A DNA stretch of 35,519 bases from positions 1 through 35,519 of the forward strand of contig NZ_LDTE01000137.1 of assembly GCF_001476905.1 (NCBI RefSeq), read 5' to 3'. A program made the position numbers and the translations under genes. Under the pieces are notes generated by a model, which was not told where the DNA came from, searched no databases, and saw only the letters and a list, made by a program, of their open reading frames with translations. Source of the stretch: Sphingomonas sanguinis (lineage in GTDB: Bacteria; Pseudomonadota; Alphaproteobacteria; Sphingomonadales; Sphingomonadaceae). Below, piece by piece: positions 1-7,321 of the stretch. The stretch's first letter is position 1. Each line of letters opens with the position of its first letter.

Positions 1-1138
1 CACCCCCGCCCCCCGCGGCCTGAAGACCGCCGGGATCACCGCCGCTCTTTTCGCGATCGGCGTCGTCGGCTTCGGCATCGTGACCCGCGACCATGACGTG
101 GCGCGCGCCGCCGCCTGGTCCGACGCCAACGCCATCCCGACCGTGCATCTGGTGCCGGTGAAGGGCGGCGCGGCGACCGACACACTGGAGCTGCCCGCGA
201 CGCTGGCGGCGTGGAATGCCGCGCATCTCTATGCCCGCGTGCCCGGCTATGTGCAGAGCTGGTCGCAGGACATCGGTGCCCAGGTCCGCGCCGGTCAGCC
301 GCTGGGCGTCATCGAAACGCCCGAGCTGGACGAACAGATCGGCCAGGCCCGCGCCGCCCTCGCCAGCGCCATGGCCCATCTTCAGCTGGCGCGCAGCACC
401 GCCGCCCGCTGGAACGACCTGCTGACCAGCAAGTCGGTATCGAAACAGGAAGTGGATGAAAAGAACGGCGATCTGGCGGTCAAGACCGCCGATGTGGCGC
501 AGGCACGCGCGGCGCTCGCCCGACTGGAGGCGGAGAAGCGCTATGCCGTGGTCCGCGCGCCGTTCAGCGGCACCGTGACCCAGCGCAATGCCGAGATCGG
601 CGATCTGGTCGGCCCCGGTGCCGCCGCGCAGACGCCGATGTTCGCAATCGCCGATACGGGCCGCATCCGTGTCTATGTCAGCGTGCCGCAGGCGCTGTCC
701 GCCGCGATCCGTCCAGGCATGTCCGCGACGCTCTCCGTGCCGTCGCTACCGGGCAAGACCTTTACCGCCAGCGTCATCGGTTCGTCCGACGCGATCGACC
801 CGCAATCGGGCGCGTTCCGGGTCCAGCTTACCGCCGCCAATCCGGCGGGCGCGCTGAAACCCGGCGGCTATGCCCAGATTCATTTCGACCTGCCCGAACA
901 CAGCGGCGCGGTGACCGTCCCCTCCAGCGCGATCCTGTTTCGCGCAGGCGGCGCACAGCTGGCGACCGTCGATGGCAAGGGCCATGTCCAGCTTCACGCC
1001 GTCCGCATCGGGCAGGACGACGGCCCCACTGTGCAGATCCTGTCGGGCGCGACCGCCGGGATGCAGGTCGTCGACAATCCCCCGGACTCGCTGTCCCCCG
1101 GCGAACTGGTCCGCGTGGGAGCCACGAGCCATGGCTGA
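1..1138 (+). CDS. Efflux RND transporter periplasmic adaptor subunit (HlyD/MFP family), 5' truncated
   Basis: This is the periplasmic adaptor of a tripartite efflux pump, which links an inner-membrane pump to an outer membrane channel. The reading frame is open from base 2, so the gene begins left of the window and the GTG at 80 is not its start. The first visible residues form a membrane anchor (KTAGITAALFAIGVVGFGIV). Next come a lipoyl/barrel-sandwich half (ARVPGYVQSW, GQPLGVIETPELDEQ), an alpha-helical hairpin rich in Ala, Gln and Arg (about codons 110-175), the second lipoyl half (VRAPFSGTVTQRNAEIGDLV) and beta-barrel and membrane-proximal domains. The stop overlaps the start of the NodT-type channel by 8 nt, so the two are translationally coupled. 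The pump gene is presumably upstream. The substrate cannot be told from this sequence. Confidence 0.92.
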   Translation, partial: TPAPRGLKTAGITAALFAIGVVGFGIVTRDHDVARAAAWSDANAIPTVHLVPVKGGAATDTLELPATLAAWNAAHLYARVPGYVQSWSQDIGAQVRAGQPLGVIETPELDEQIGQARAALASAMAHLQLARSTAARWNDLLTSKSVSKQEVDEKNGDLAVKTADVAQARAALARLEAEKRYAVVRAPFSGTVTQRNAEIGDLVGPGAAAQTPMFAIADTGRIRVYVSVPQALSAAIRPGMSATLSVPSLPGKTFTASVIGSSDAIDPQSGAFRVQLTAANPAGALKPGGYAQIHFDLPEHSGAVTVPSSAILFRAGGAQLATVDGKGHVQLHAVRIGQDDGPTVQILSGATAGMQVVDNPPDSLSPGELVRVGATSHG

Positions 1139-2561
1139 TGCCGTCCGTAAATCCTTTCGAAGCTGGCTGGCCGGCTCGGCGCTGGCGCTGCTCGGCGGAT
1201 GCTCGATGGCGCCCGCCTATCACCCGCCGGTGATCGCCATGCCCCCGGCCTATAAGGAGGCAGCGCCAGCGGACGGGGTCTGGCACCCCGTGGGCACGGC
1301 CCGCCCCCGTTCGGACTGGTGGACGGCCTTTGGCGACCCGACGCTCGACACGCTCGAGGCACGGATCGACGCCAGCAACCCGACGCTGGCGGGGGCCCTC
1401 GCGCGCTACGACATCGCCCGCGCCTATCTGGCCGGGGCGAAGGCGGGGTTGCTGCCGCATGTCGGGCTCGACGCGAGCGTGATCCGCAATCGCCAGTCGG
1501 ACGAGCGACCCTTACGCGGCGGCAGTCAGCCCGACTTCTACACGGCCGCCGCGATCGGTGGCGACATCGGCTATGAGGCCGATCTGTGGGGCCGGGTGCG
1601 CAACTCGGTCGCCGCTGGCCGCGCCGAAGCGGAAGGCGCGGCCGACGAGGTTGCGGCCGTCAAGCTGTCGCTGGAGGGGCAACTGGCCAGCGACTATATC
1701 GCCCTCCGCGGCCAGGACCGGCAACTGGCATTGCTGAACCAGACGATCGACGCCTTTGGCAAGGCGGACGCGCTGACCCGGCGGCGATTCAAGGGCGGCA
1801 TTGCATCGGGCATGGATGTGGGCCGCGCCGACGCGCTGCTGGGCGAGGCCCAGGCCCAGGCGGCGGAGGTCGCGGCGAGCCGGGCGCGGACGGAACATGC
1901 CATCGCCGCATTGGTCGGCGAACCCGCCTCGTCCTTCACGCTGGCCCCAGCCGCGACGGTCCTCGCCATTCCCGCGATCCCGACCGGCCTGCCCTCCATT
2001 CTGCTCGCCGCACGTCCCGATGTCGCCAGTGCGGAGCGGCGCATGGCCGCGGCCAACGCTCGGATCGGCGTCGCCAAGGCGGCCTTCTTCCCGCAGATCA
2101 CGCTGGGCGGCAATGGCGGCTTCCAGAGCACCGCGCTCGCCGGTCTCATCGCCGCGCCCAGCCTGTTCTGGGCGGTCGGGCCGGGCGCGATCCTCAACCT
2201 GTTCGATGGTGGCCGTCGCCGCGCCGACCTGGCCGCCGCCCGCGCGGCCTGGACGCTGGCGGCCAGCGACTATCGCGCCCGTGCGCTCGGCGCGTTTCAG
2301 GATGTCGAAGATGCCCTCGCCACGCTGCATCATCTGGGCGACGCGCAGGCGGCACAGGACCGCGCCGTCACCGCCGCCACCACGACGCAGGACATCGCGC
2401 TCGACCGTTATGTGAAGGGGGCCGCTACCTATCTTGACGTCGCCACCGCCCAGGAAGCAGCGCTCCGCGACCGCCAAGCCGCATTGGACCTGGAGACCCG
2501 GCGACAGGCCGCCAGCGTGGCGCTGTTCCGGGCCATCGGTGGCGGCTGGCAGCCTTCGTAA
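1131..2561 (+). CDS. Efflux transporter outer membrane lipoprotein, NodT/TolC family
   Basis: The 476-residue product is the outer membrane channel of the same efflux system. ATG 1131 is chosen over an upstream in-frame ATG at 972 because it opens a classic lipoprotein signal peptide (SWLAGSALALLGGC, with lipobox LGGC and Cys near residue 24). It also overlaps the adaptor stop by 8 nt. After the lipobox comes the typical NodT N-terminus (MAPAYHPPV..., then WWTAFGDPTLDTL) followed by two outer-membrane-efflux-protein repeats, each helix-strand-helix. These include the YEADLWGRVRNSV and FDGGRRRADLAAAR segments that mark this family. Length is normal for NodT proteins. Family assignment is firm; the exported compound is unknown. 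Confidence 0.94.
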   Translation: MADAVRKSFRSWLAGSALALLGGCSMAPAYHPPVIAMPPAYKEAAPADGVWHPVGTARPRSDWWTAFGDPTLDTLEARIDASNPTLAGALARYDIARAYLAGAKAGLLPHVGLDASVIRNRQSDERPLRGGSQPDFYTAAAIGGDIGYEADLWGRVRNSVAAGRAEAEGAADEVAAVKLSLEGQLASDYIALRGQDRQLALLNQTIDAFGKADALTRRRFKGGIASGMDVGRADALLGEAQAQAAEVAASRARTEHAIAALVGEPASSFTLAPAATVLAIPAIPTGLPSILLAARPDVASAERRMAAANARIGVAKAAFFPQITLGGNGGFQSTALAGLIAAPSLFWAVGPGAILNLFDGGRRRADLAAARAAWTLAASDYRARALGAFQDVEDALATLHHLGDAQAAQDRAVTAATTTQDIALDRYVKGAATYLDVATAQEAALRDRQAALDLETRRQAASVALFRAIGGGWQPS

Positions 2562-2576
2562 GCCCGATTACAAGGT

Positions 2577-2608
2577 GGGGAGCGACCGGGAATCCTGCGC
2601 CGCTCCCC
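2577..2608. terminator. Hairpin between convergent operons
   Basis: GGGGAGCG at 2577-2584 pairs with CGCTCCCC at 2601-2608, giving an 8-bp GC-only stem with a 16-nt loop. It lies 15 nt after the NodT stop and about 90 nt beyond the stop of the converging deacetylase gene, so it can serve both strands. There is no T-tract, which is common in GC-rich genomes, so termination efficiency is uncertain. Confidence 0.5.
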
Positions 2609-2697
2609 GCCGCGCGACAAGCACCACGCCAAGTTACGTGTGATATGCCCGTTGGTCAGGATGCGCCTCGGGGACACGTCATTCCCGTCGGCAGCGC

Positions 2698-3579
2698 CTA
2701 GACGGCCAGGCCCTTTGCCTCGACATGCTCGGCAATGGCACCGGCGGTCGTCCACCAGATGCGGGGATCGTCTGCCTCGCGAAGCTCCTCCAGCACGCGC
2801 GCCAGGGGCGGCACGCGGTGGGCCTGCCCCATGATATACGGGTGAAGCGCAATGCCCAGGACCGAGGGACGCCGATCCGCCTCGGACAGCAGTTGAGCGA
2901 CCGCATCGCGGATCATCGTGGCGAAACTCTCTGCCTCCTGCCGACGCTGGATCAGCGAAGGAATGTCGTTGATCTCCTGCGAATAGGGGATCGACAGCAG
3001 ATCGCCATGCCGGGTCTTCAACCGCGTCGGCTGGTCGTCATGCGCCCAGTCGAGCACATAACGGTAACCCGCCGCCTTCAGCAGATCGGGCGTCGCCTCG
3101 CTCTCCGAAATCCAGGGGCCCAGCCATCCCGTGGGTCGAACGCCCAACGACGCCAAGCGCTCGGTCACCTCGTCGATCAGGCGACGCTCCTTGCCCTCGT
3201 CCAGCTCGCCCTGCGCCTTGGCATTGGTGCCGCCATGCGCCGCAATCTCGTCGCCACGATCGCGGCAGGCCTCCGCCAGGCCGGGACAGCGATCGAGTAT
3301 CTCCGCATTCAGCAGCGCGGTCGTCTTCAGCTCCAGCCGATCGAACAGCTCGAAGAGCCGCCACGCGCCCACGCGATTGCCGTAATCGCGCCAGGCATAG
3401 TTCATGACGTCGGGCTGGGTCTGCGACGGCGCGAGTTCGGCGCCCAGGCCGCCGCCAAAGTCAAAGACCTCGTGATTGACGCCCAGATAGATGGCGACCC
3501 GCCGCCCCTCCGGCCAGTCATAGACCGGACGATCGACGATGGGACGATAGGGGTAGCGGCCATGCTCGGAGGACTTCAT
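2698..3579 (-). CDS. Polysaccharide deacetylase family protein (NodB-like fold, PuuE-like)
   Basis: A 293-residue cytoplasmic protein without a signal peptide. Features of the carbohydrate esterase 4/allantoinase-like superfamily are visible: an early beta-strand with an acidic/His cluster (VAIYLGVNHEVFDFGGG, about 28-44), a conserved segment DRGDEIAAHGGTN (about 107-119), the PTGWLGPWISESEATPDLLKAAGY motif region (about 141-164) and a late LGIALHPYIMG strand (about 242-252) that supplies another His. Members of this family hydrolyse C-N bonds in N-acetylated sugars or in ureides. Which of these applies here is not clear. The gene follows the MFS gene by 42 nt and is the last of the leftward operon headed by GH3, so a role in processing an acetylated sugar or related catabolite is plausible but unproven. 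The start has a GAGG four bases upstream. Confidence 0.85.
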   Translation of the reverse strand: MKSSEHGRYPYRPIVDRPVYDWPEGRRVAIYLGVNHEVFDFGGGLGAELAPSQTQPDVMNYAWRDYGNRVGAWRLFELFDRLELKTTALLNAEILDRCPGLAEACRDRGDEIAAHGGTNAKAQGELDEGKERRLIDEVTERLASLGVRPTGWLGPWISESEATPDLLKAAGYRYVLDWAHDDQPTRLKTRHGDLLSIPYSQEINDIPSLIQRRQEAESFATMIRDAVAQLLSEADRRPSVLGIALHPYIMGQAHRVPPLARVLEELREADDPRIWWTTAGAIAEHVEAKGLAV

Positions 3580-3621
3580 CGCGCCTCAACGCGAACGGCC
3601 GGGAATGGATGCCCCTGCCGC

Positions 3622-4830
3622 CTAGCGCCAGGCCCGCACGCCCAGGATGGTCAATCCCCCCGCCAGCGTCATCATGGCGAGTACGGACAGGACCGGACCG
3701 AAATCATGCGGCGTCGCAAACCGCCAGGCCAGCCCGGCCCCGATCAGACCGGGCAGCGTATTGGTGAGGTTGAATAGCCCCAGGTCGCGACCGCGATGGC
3801 GCGGGTCGGGCAGCAGCTGAAAGCTCAGGCCCGAATGCAGCGCGACGAAGACCGACGACCCGGCGGTGTAAAGGATGAAGGCCGCCGCCGCCACGACGGG
3901 CCCCTTGGCGAGCGCCATCGCGAACAGCCCCGACGCCGCGACCAGCGCCGCCAGCAGCAGCACATATTGCCGTCGCGCGGTCCTGTCCGCCATCCGCCCC
4001 AGCAACAGCGCGATAGGCAGGGGCACGATAAAGGCCAGGGTGAAGACCTGCCCGACCCATCGCGGCAGGTCCGCGCGCGCCGACGGAGGTACGATCGTCT
4101 CGAAATAGTAGAGCAGATAGCCATGGGTCACCACCGCCGCGACCTGGACCAGCAGGCGCGACAGCCCGGCCATCCAGAAATCGCGCCGGGGCGGGCGAGC
4201 CACGGGCGTGACGATGGCAGCTTCCTCCCCTGCTATCCGGGGCCGGACCAGCAACAGCGGCAGGGTGCATAGCAGGACGACCGCAACCACCATGACCAAT
4301 CGCCCCCGCTCCCCCAGCCACTGCTCGCCCACCAGCCAGGCGGACAGCGCCGCCGCCACCGGATTGCCCAGCGCGATCAGGCCGCCCGCCATGCCACGCT
4401 GGGCATTGCGGATCTCCTCGGCCATGACCGCCATCATCGGCGCGAGCAGCGCGTTGACCGCGACCTGGAATCCCAGCACCGACAGGGCCAACGCCATCGG
4501 GGTCGCCGCCCAGCCGATCGCCGCATAGCTCGCGGCGATCCCGGCCAGCCCCAGCGCCATCCAGACCCGCCTGCTCCCGCCCGCCCGACGTGACCGATCG
4601 CTCAACCAGCCGAACAGGATATTGGCGCCGCTTGCCGCCACCGCCCCAGCGACCGCGATCAGGGACAGAAGCGCGATCCGCTCGTCCGGGCTCACCACCT
4701 CGACCCGCATGGGCACGAGCAGGGTCAATAGCGGCCAATAGGCGATCACCCCGCCGATATTGGCGAGCGCAAACAGCCACAGGGACAGAGGCGTGCGCGA
4801 CCGCAGGGGATCGGGATGGGAGACAGACAT
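3622..4830 (-). CDS. Major facilitator superfamily transporter
   Basis: A 402-residue integral inner-membrane carrier with about twelve hydrophobic helices. The helix 2-3 loop contains the MFS signature-like segment FGWLSDRSRRAGG (about residues 73-85), and a related segment LGRMADRTARRQ (about 277-288) sits at the matching place in the second half, as expected from the internal duplication of MFS proteins. The gene starts 40 nt after the GH3 stop and precedes the deacetylase by 42 nt, all on one strand, which makes a three-gene operon. Its likely role is uptake of mono- or oligosaccharide released by the GH3 enzyme, inferred from the neighbours only. Confidence 0.9.
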   Translation of the reverse strand: MSVSHPDPLRSRTPLSLWLFALANIGGVIAYWPLLTLLVPMRVEVVSPDERIALLSLIAVAGAVAASGANILFGWLSDRSRRAGGSRRVWMALGLAGIAASYAAIGWAATPMALALSVLGFQVAVNALLAPMMAVMAEEIRNAQRGMAGGLIALGNPVAAALSAWLVGEQWLGERGRLVMVVAVVLLCTLPLLLVRPRIAGEEAAIVTPVARPPRRDFWMAGLSRLLVQVAAVVTHGYLLYYFETIVPPSARADLPRWVGQVFTLAFIVPLPIALLLGRMADRTARRQYVLLLAALVAASGLFAMALAKGPVVAAAAFILYTAGSSVFVALHSGLSFQLLPDPRHRGRDLGLFNLTNTLPGLIGAGLAWRFATPHDFGPVLSVLAMMTLAGGLTILGVRAWR

Positions 4831-4870
4831 GACCCACCCTGCCCCCGATCATGCGTTTCGGCAACGCCCG

Positions 4871-7138
4871 TTACGGCTTCATCGTCTGCGCCTCGACCGT
4901 CGTGGTGCTGACCATCGCGCGGTCGGCGGCGTCATGCGCCACCGCAACTCGGTAGGCACCGCCCGCGATCCGCCAGCCCGGCAGGCCGGTATCGTAATCG
5001 GCCAGGATGCGCGGCTCGGCGGTCAGAGTGATGCGACGGGTCTCGCCGGGCTTCAGTGCGACGCGCTGGAACGCGGCCAACCGCATCGGCTCTCCGCCGC
5101 CGTCGCGGGCGACATAGACCTGCGCCACATCGGAGCCTTCGCGCTGACCTGTGTTGACGACATCCACCGTCACCCGGATCGTCCGCCCGCCGGTGACCAC
5201 CGGGTTGCGATAGGCGAAGCTGGTATAGCTGAGCCCGTGGCCGAACGGGAACAGCGGCTTCAGCCCCTTTTTCTCGTACCAGCGATAGCCGACATCGGCA
5301 CCCTCGACATAATCGACCGGGAAGCTTTGCAGCGTGACGCCCTGCGCGGCAGCCGGATTGGCGGCGGCGGCGGCTTCGACCTCGCTCAGCCGGTCAAGGC
5401 CCACCGGGCGCGGACGCGGCGGTTGCGATGCGTCGGCCGGGAAGGTGATGGGCAGGCGCCCCGAAGGGTTGACCTGGCCGGTCAGAATGGCGGCCAGCGC
5501 CTCGCCCCCGCGCTGCCCGGGATACCAGGCCTGGACGATGGCGGGCACCTTGGCGATCCACGGCATCAGCACGGGGCCGCCTGTTTCCATGACCGCGACC
5601 GTCTTCGACTGCACGCCCGCAATCGCGGCGATCAGCGCGTCCTGCTGGTTGGGCAGGCGCAGATCGTGCACGTCATCGGCCTCAGTCGTCCACTGCGTGG
5701 CGAAGACGATTGCCATGTCCGCCGCCTTGGCCGCAGCCAGCGTGGCATTCAGATTACGCCCGTCCTGCCATTCGATCTCCACCCCCGGCAGCGCCTTACG
5801 CAGTGCGTTAAGCGGCGAGGAGGCGTGATAGGTGATGCGCGCGAATGAGGCCGATCCGCCATAGGCCAGTGGAATCTCGACCGGCGCACCGCCGACCGAG
5901 CGGACCTGCGACGAGCCCCCACCCGACAGCACGCCGACATCGGCATTGCCACCGATCACCACGATGCGCTTAGCGGTGCGTGCGATGGGCAGCAGGTTGC
6001 CGTCATTCTTCAGAAGCACGATCCCGGCCTCCGCCGCGCGCTGCGCCACATCGGCATGGGCGGCGTAATCGGGGGTCACCGCCTGGGTCGGGACAGGCGT
6101 GTCATAGGCGCCCGTCTCGATCAGACCGGTCAGGTAACGCGCGACCATATCGTTCAACCGCGCCTCGGACACTTCGCCCTTGGCCACCGCCTCTGCGAGC
6201 GGGGCACCGAAATAGACCTCTTTGTCCAGCTCCTGGCCCGACTCCTGGTCCAGCCCGGCATTGGCGGCCTTGGCCGTCGAGTGCACCGCGCCCCAGTCGC
6301 TCATCACCCAACCGGCATAACCCCAGTCGCGCTTCAAAACGTCGGTCAACAGATGGCGGTTCTCGCACGCCCAGTCGCCGCTGATCTTGTTATAGGCGCA
6401 CATGACCGAGCCCGGCCGCCCCTTCTCGATCGCAATCTGAAAGGCGAGCAGGTCGCTCATCCGCAATGCCGCCTCGCCGATCCGGGCGTCGAGCACGTTG
6501 CGCCCGGTCTCCTGCGCGTTGAGGACATAGTGTTTGATCGTCGAGACGATGCGGTTCGACTGCACGCCCTGGATATGCGCACCGCCCAGCGTGCCCGCGA
6601 GCAGCGGGTCCTCGCCCAGATATTCGAAGTTCCGCCCGTTCCACGGATCGCGGGTCAGGTTGACGCCGCCCGCCAGCAGCACGTTGAAGCGCTTGTCCCG
6701 CGCCTCTGCCCCGATCATCGCGCCGCCTGCCTGCGCGATGGCTGGATCGAAGCTGGCCGCCGTGGCGAGCCCCGAAGGCAGTGCGGTGGCGACGTCGCCG
6801 ACCCGCTGCTCGACCTGGTTCGCCACGCCAAGCGAGGCGTCGCTCTCGCGAACCAGCGGCACGCCCAGCCGGGGAATGCCGTCGATATGCCCAGCCGAGG
6901 GGATCAGCTCGTTGGTCGTCTTGCCCGCCGCCATCGGTGGGAACAAGCCGTGGAGCAGCGCGATCTTTTCCTCACGCGTCATCTTCGCGACGATCCGATC
7001 GGCCCGCGCGCGGGCCGCCGCGGACGTCGTCTTCTTCTGCGCCTTGGTGGTCGGCGCCTGTGCCTGAACGGGCGCGCTGGCCCCCGCCGTGACCAGCGCG
7101 ACCATCGCCAGGCCGCCAGCCATCTGTCCCTTCGTCAC
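4871..7138 (-). CDS. Secreted glycoside hydrolase family 3 (beta-glucosidase/xylosidase type)
   Basis: A 755-residue exported exo-glycosidase. It has a signal peptide (GLAMVALVTAGASAPVQA), the N-terminal TIM-barrel with the substrate-binding KHYVLNAQETGR motif, and the nucleophile motif GWVMSDWGAV (catalytic Asp near residue 281). An alpha/beta sandwich (GIVLLKNDGNLLPI onward) and a C-terminal fibronectin-III-like domain (VTVDVVNTGQREGSDVAQVYV) follow. Length and domain order are standard for GH3. Start choice: GTG 7138 lies 6 nt after a good GGGAGG, whereas ATG 7144 directly abuts that sequence and ATG 7192 lacks a ribosome site. An annotation from 7144 or 7192 changes only the N-terminus. 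It heads the leftward operon, divergent from the TonB receptor, with LacI-type operators between. The exact sugar cannot be read from the sequence. Confidence 0.93.
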   Translation of the reverse strand: MTKGQMAGGLAMVALVTAGASAPVQAQAPTTKAQKKTTSAAARARADRIVAKMTREEKIALLHGLFPPMAAGKTTNELIPSAGHIDGIPRLGVPLVRESDASLGVANQVEQRVGDVATALPSGLATAASFDPAIAQAGGAMIGAEARDKRFNVLLAGGVNLTRDPWNGRNFEYLGEDPLLAGTLGGAHIQGVQSNRIVSTIKHYVLNAQETGRNVLDARIGEAALRMSDLLAFQIAIEKGRPGSVMCAYNKISGDWACENRHLLTDVLKRDWGYAGWVMSDWGAVHSTAKAANAGLDQESGQELDKEVYFGAPLAEAVAKGEVSEARLNDMVARYLTGLIETGAYDTPVPTQAVTPDYAAHADVAQRAAEAGIVLLKNDGNLLPIARTAKRIVVIGGNADVGVLSGGGSSQVRSVGGAPVEIPLAYGGSASFARITYHASSPLNALRKALPGVEIEWQDGRNLNATLAAAKAADMAIVFATQWTTEADDVHDLRLPNQQDALIAAIAGVQSKTVAVMETGGPVLMPWIAKVPAIVQAWYPGQRGGEALAAILTGQVNPSGRLPITFPADASQPPRPRPVGLDRLSEVEAAAAANPAAAQGVTLQSFPVDYVEGADVGYRWYEKKGLKPLFPFGHGLSYTSFAYRNPVVTGGRTIRVTVDVVNTGQREGSDVAQVYVARDGGGEPMRLAAFQRVALKPGETRRITLTAEPRILADYDTGLPGWRIAGGAYRVAVAHDAADRAMVSTTTVEAQTMKP

Positions 7139-7144
7139 CGTCAT

Positions 7145-7150
7145 CCTCCC
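7145..7150 (-). promoter_or_regulatory. Ribosome binding site deciding the GH3 start
   Basis: On the minus strand this reads GGGAGG. It touches ATG 7144 with no spacer but stands 6 nt before GTG 7138, which favours the GTG as initiator. Confidence 0.5.
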
Positions 7151-7200
7151 GAGATCGAATGCTTTGGGCGCTTTGTGTTGCATAACTGCCATCGTGTCCA

Positions 7201-7212
7201 GAGAACGTTCAC
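7201..7212 (-). promoter_or_regulatory. LacI-family operator O1
   Basis: GAGAACGTTCAC is a near-palindrome with the central CG typical of LacI/GalR operators. It is an exact inverted copy of the site at 7267-7278. It lies about 60 bp upstream of the GH3 start, in the divergent promoter region, and probably controls the leftward operon. Confidence 0.7.
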
Positions 7213-7241
7213 AATCGCGACTTTTCGACGACTGGTCTCTC

Positions 7242-7247
7242 TTGACA
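7242..7247 (+). promoter_or_regulatory. Candidate -35 element for the TonB receptor operon
   Basis: A perfect TTGACA lies 75 nt before the receptor start. At 17-18 bp downstream no good TATAAT is seen (GAGTGA/AGTGAA), but that place coincides with the left half of operator O2. A repressor bound there would block this promoter. The -35 is seen; the promoter is inferred. Confidence 0.4.
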
Positions 7248-7266
7248 CCGTTTGGCCTTTGAAGGA

Positions 7267-7278
7267 GTGAACGTTCTC
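7267..7278 (+). promoter_or_regulatory. LacI-family operator O2
   Basis: GTGAACGTTCTC is the exact reverse complement of O1, with 66 bp between the two site starts (about six helical turns). It sits just downstream of the TTGACA element and 44 bp before the receptor ATG, as expected for repression of the rightward operon. The half site GTGAAC resembles the GTGAGC half site of the E. coli lac operator. Confidence 0.7.
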
Positions 7279-7321
7279 AAGAGCGCGGGTTACCGCGCCC
7301 GTTCACGAAGGGGAGGATTTC

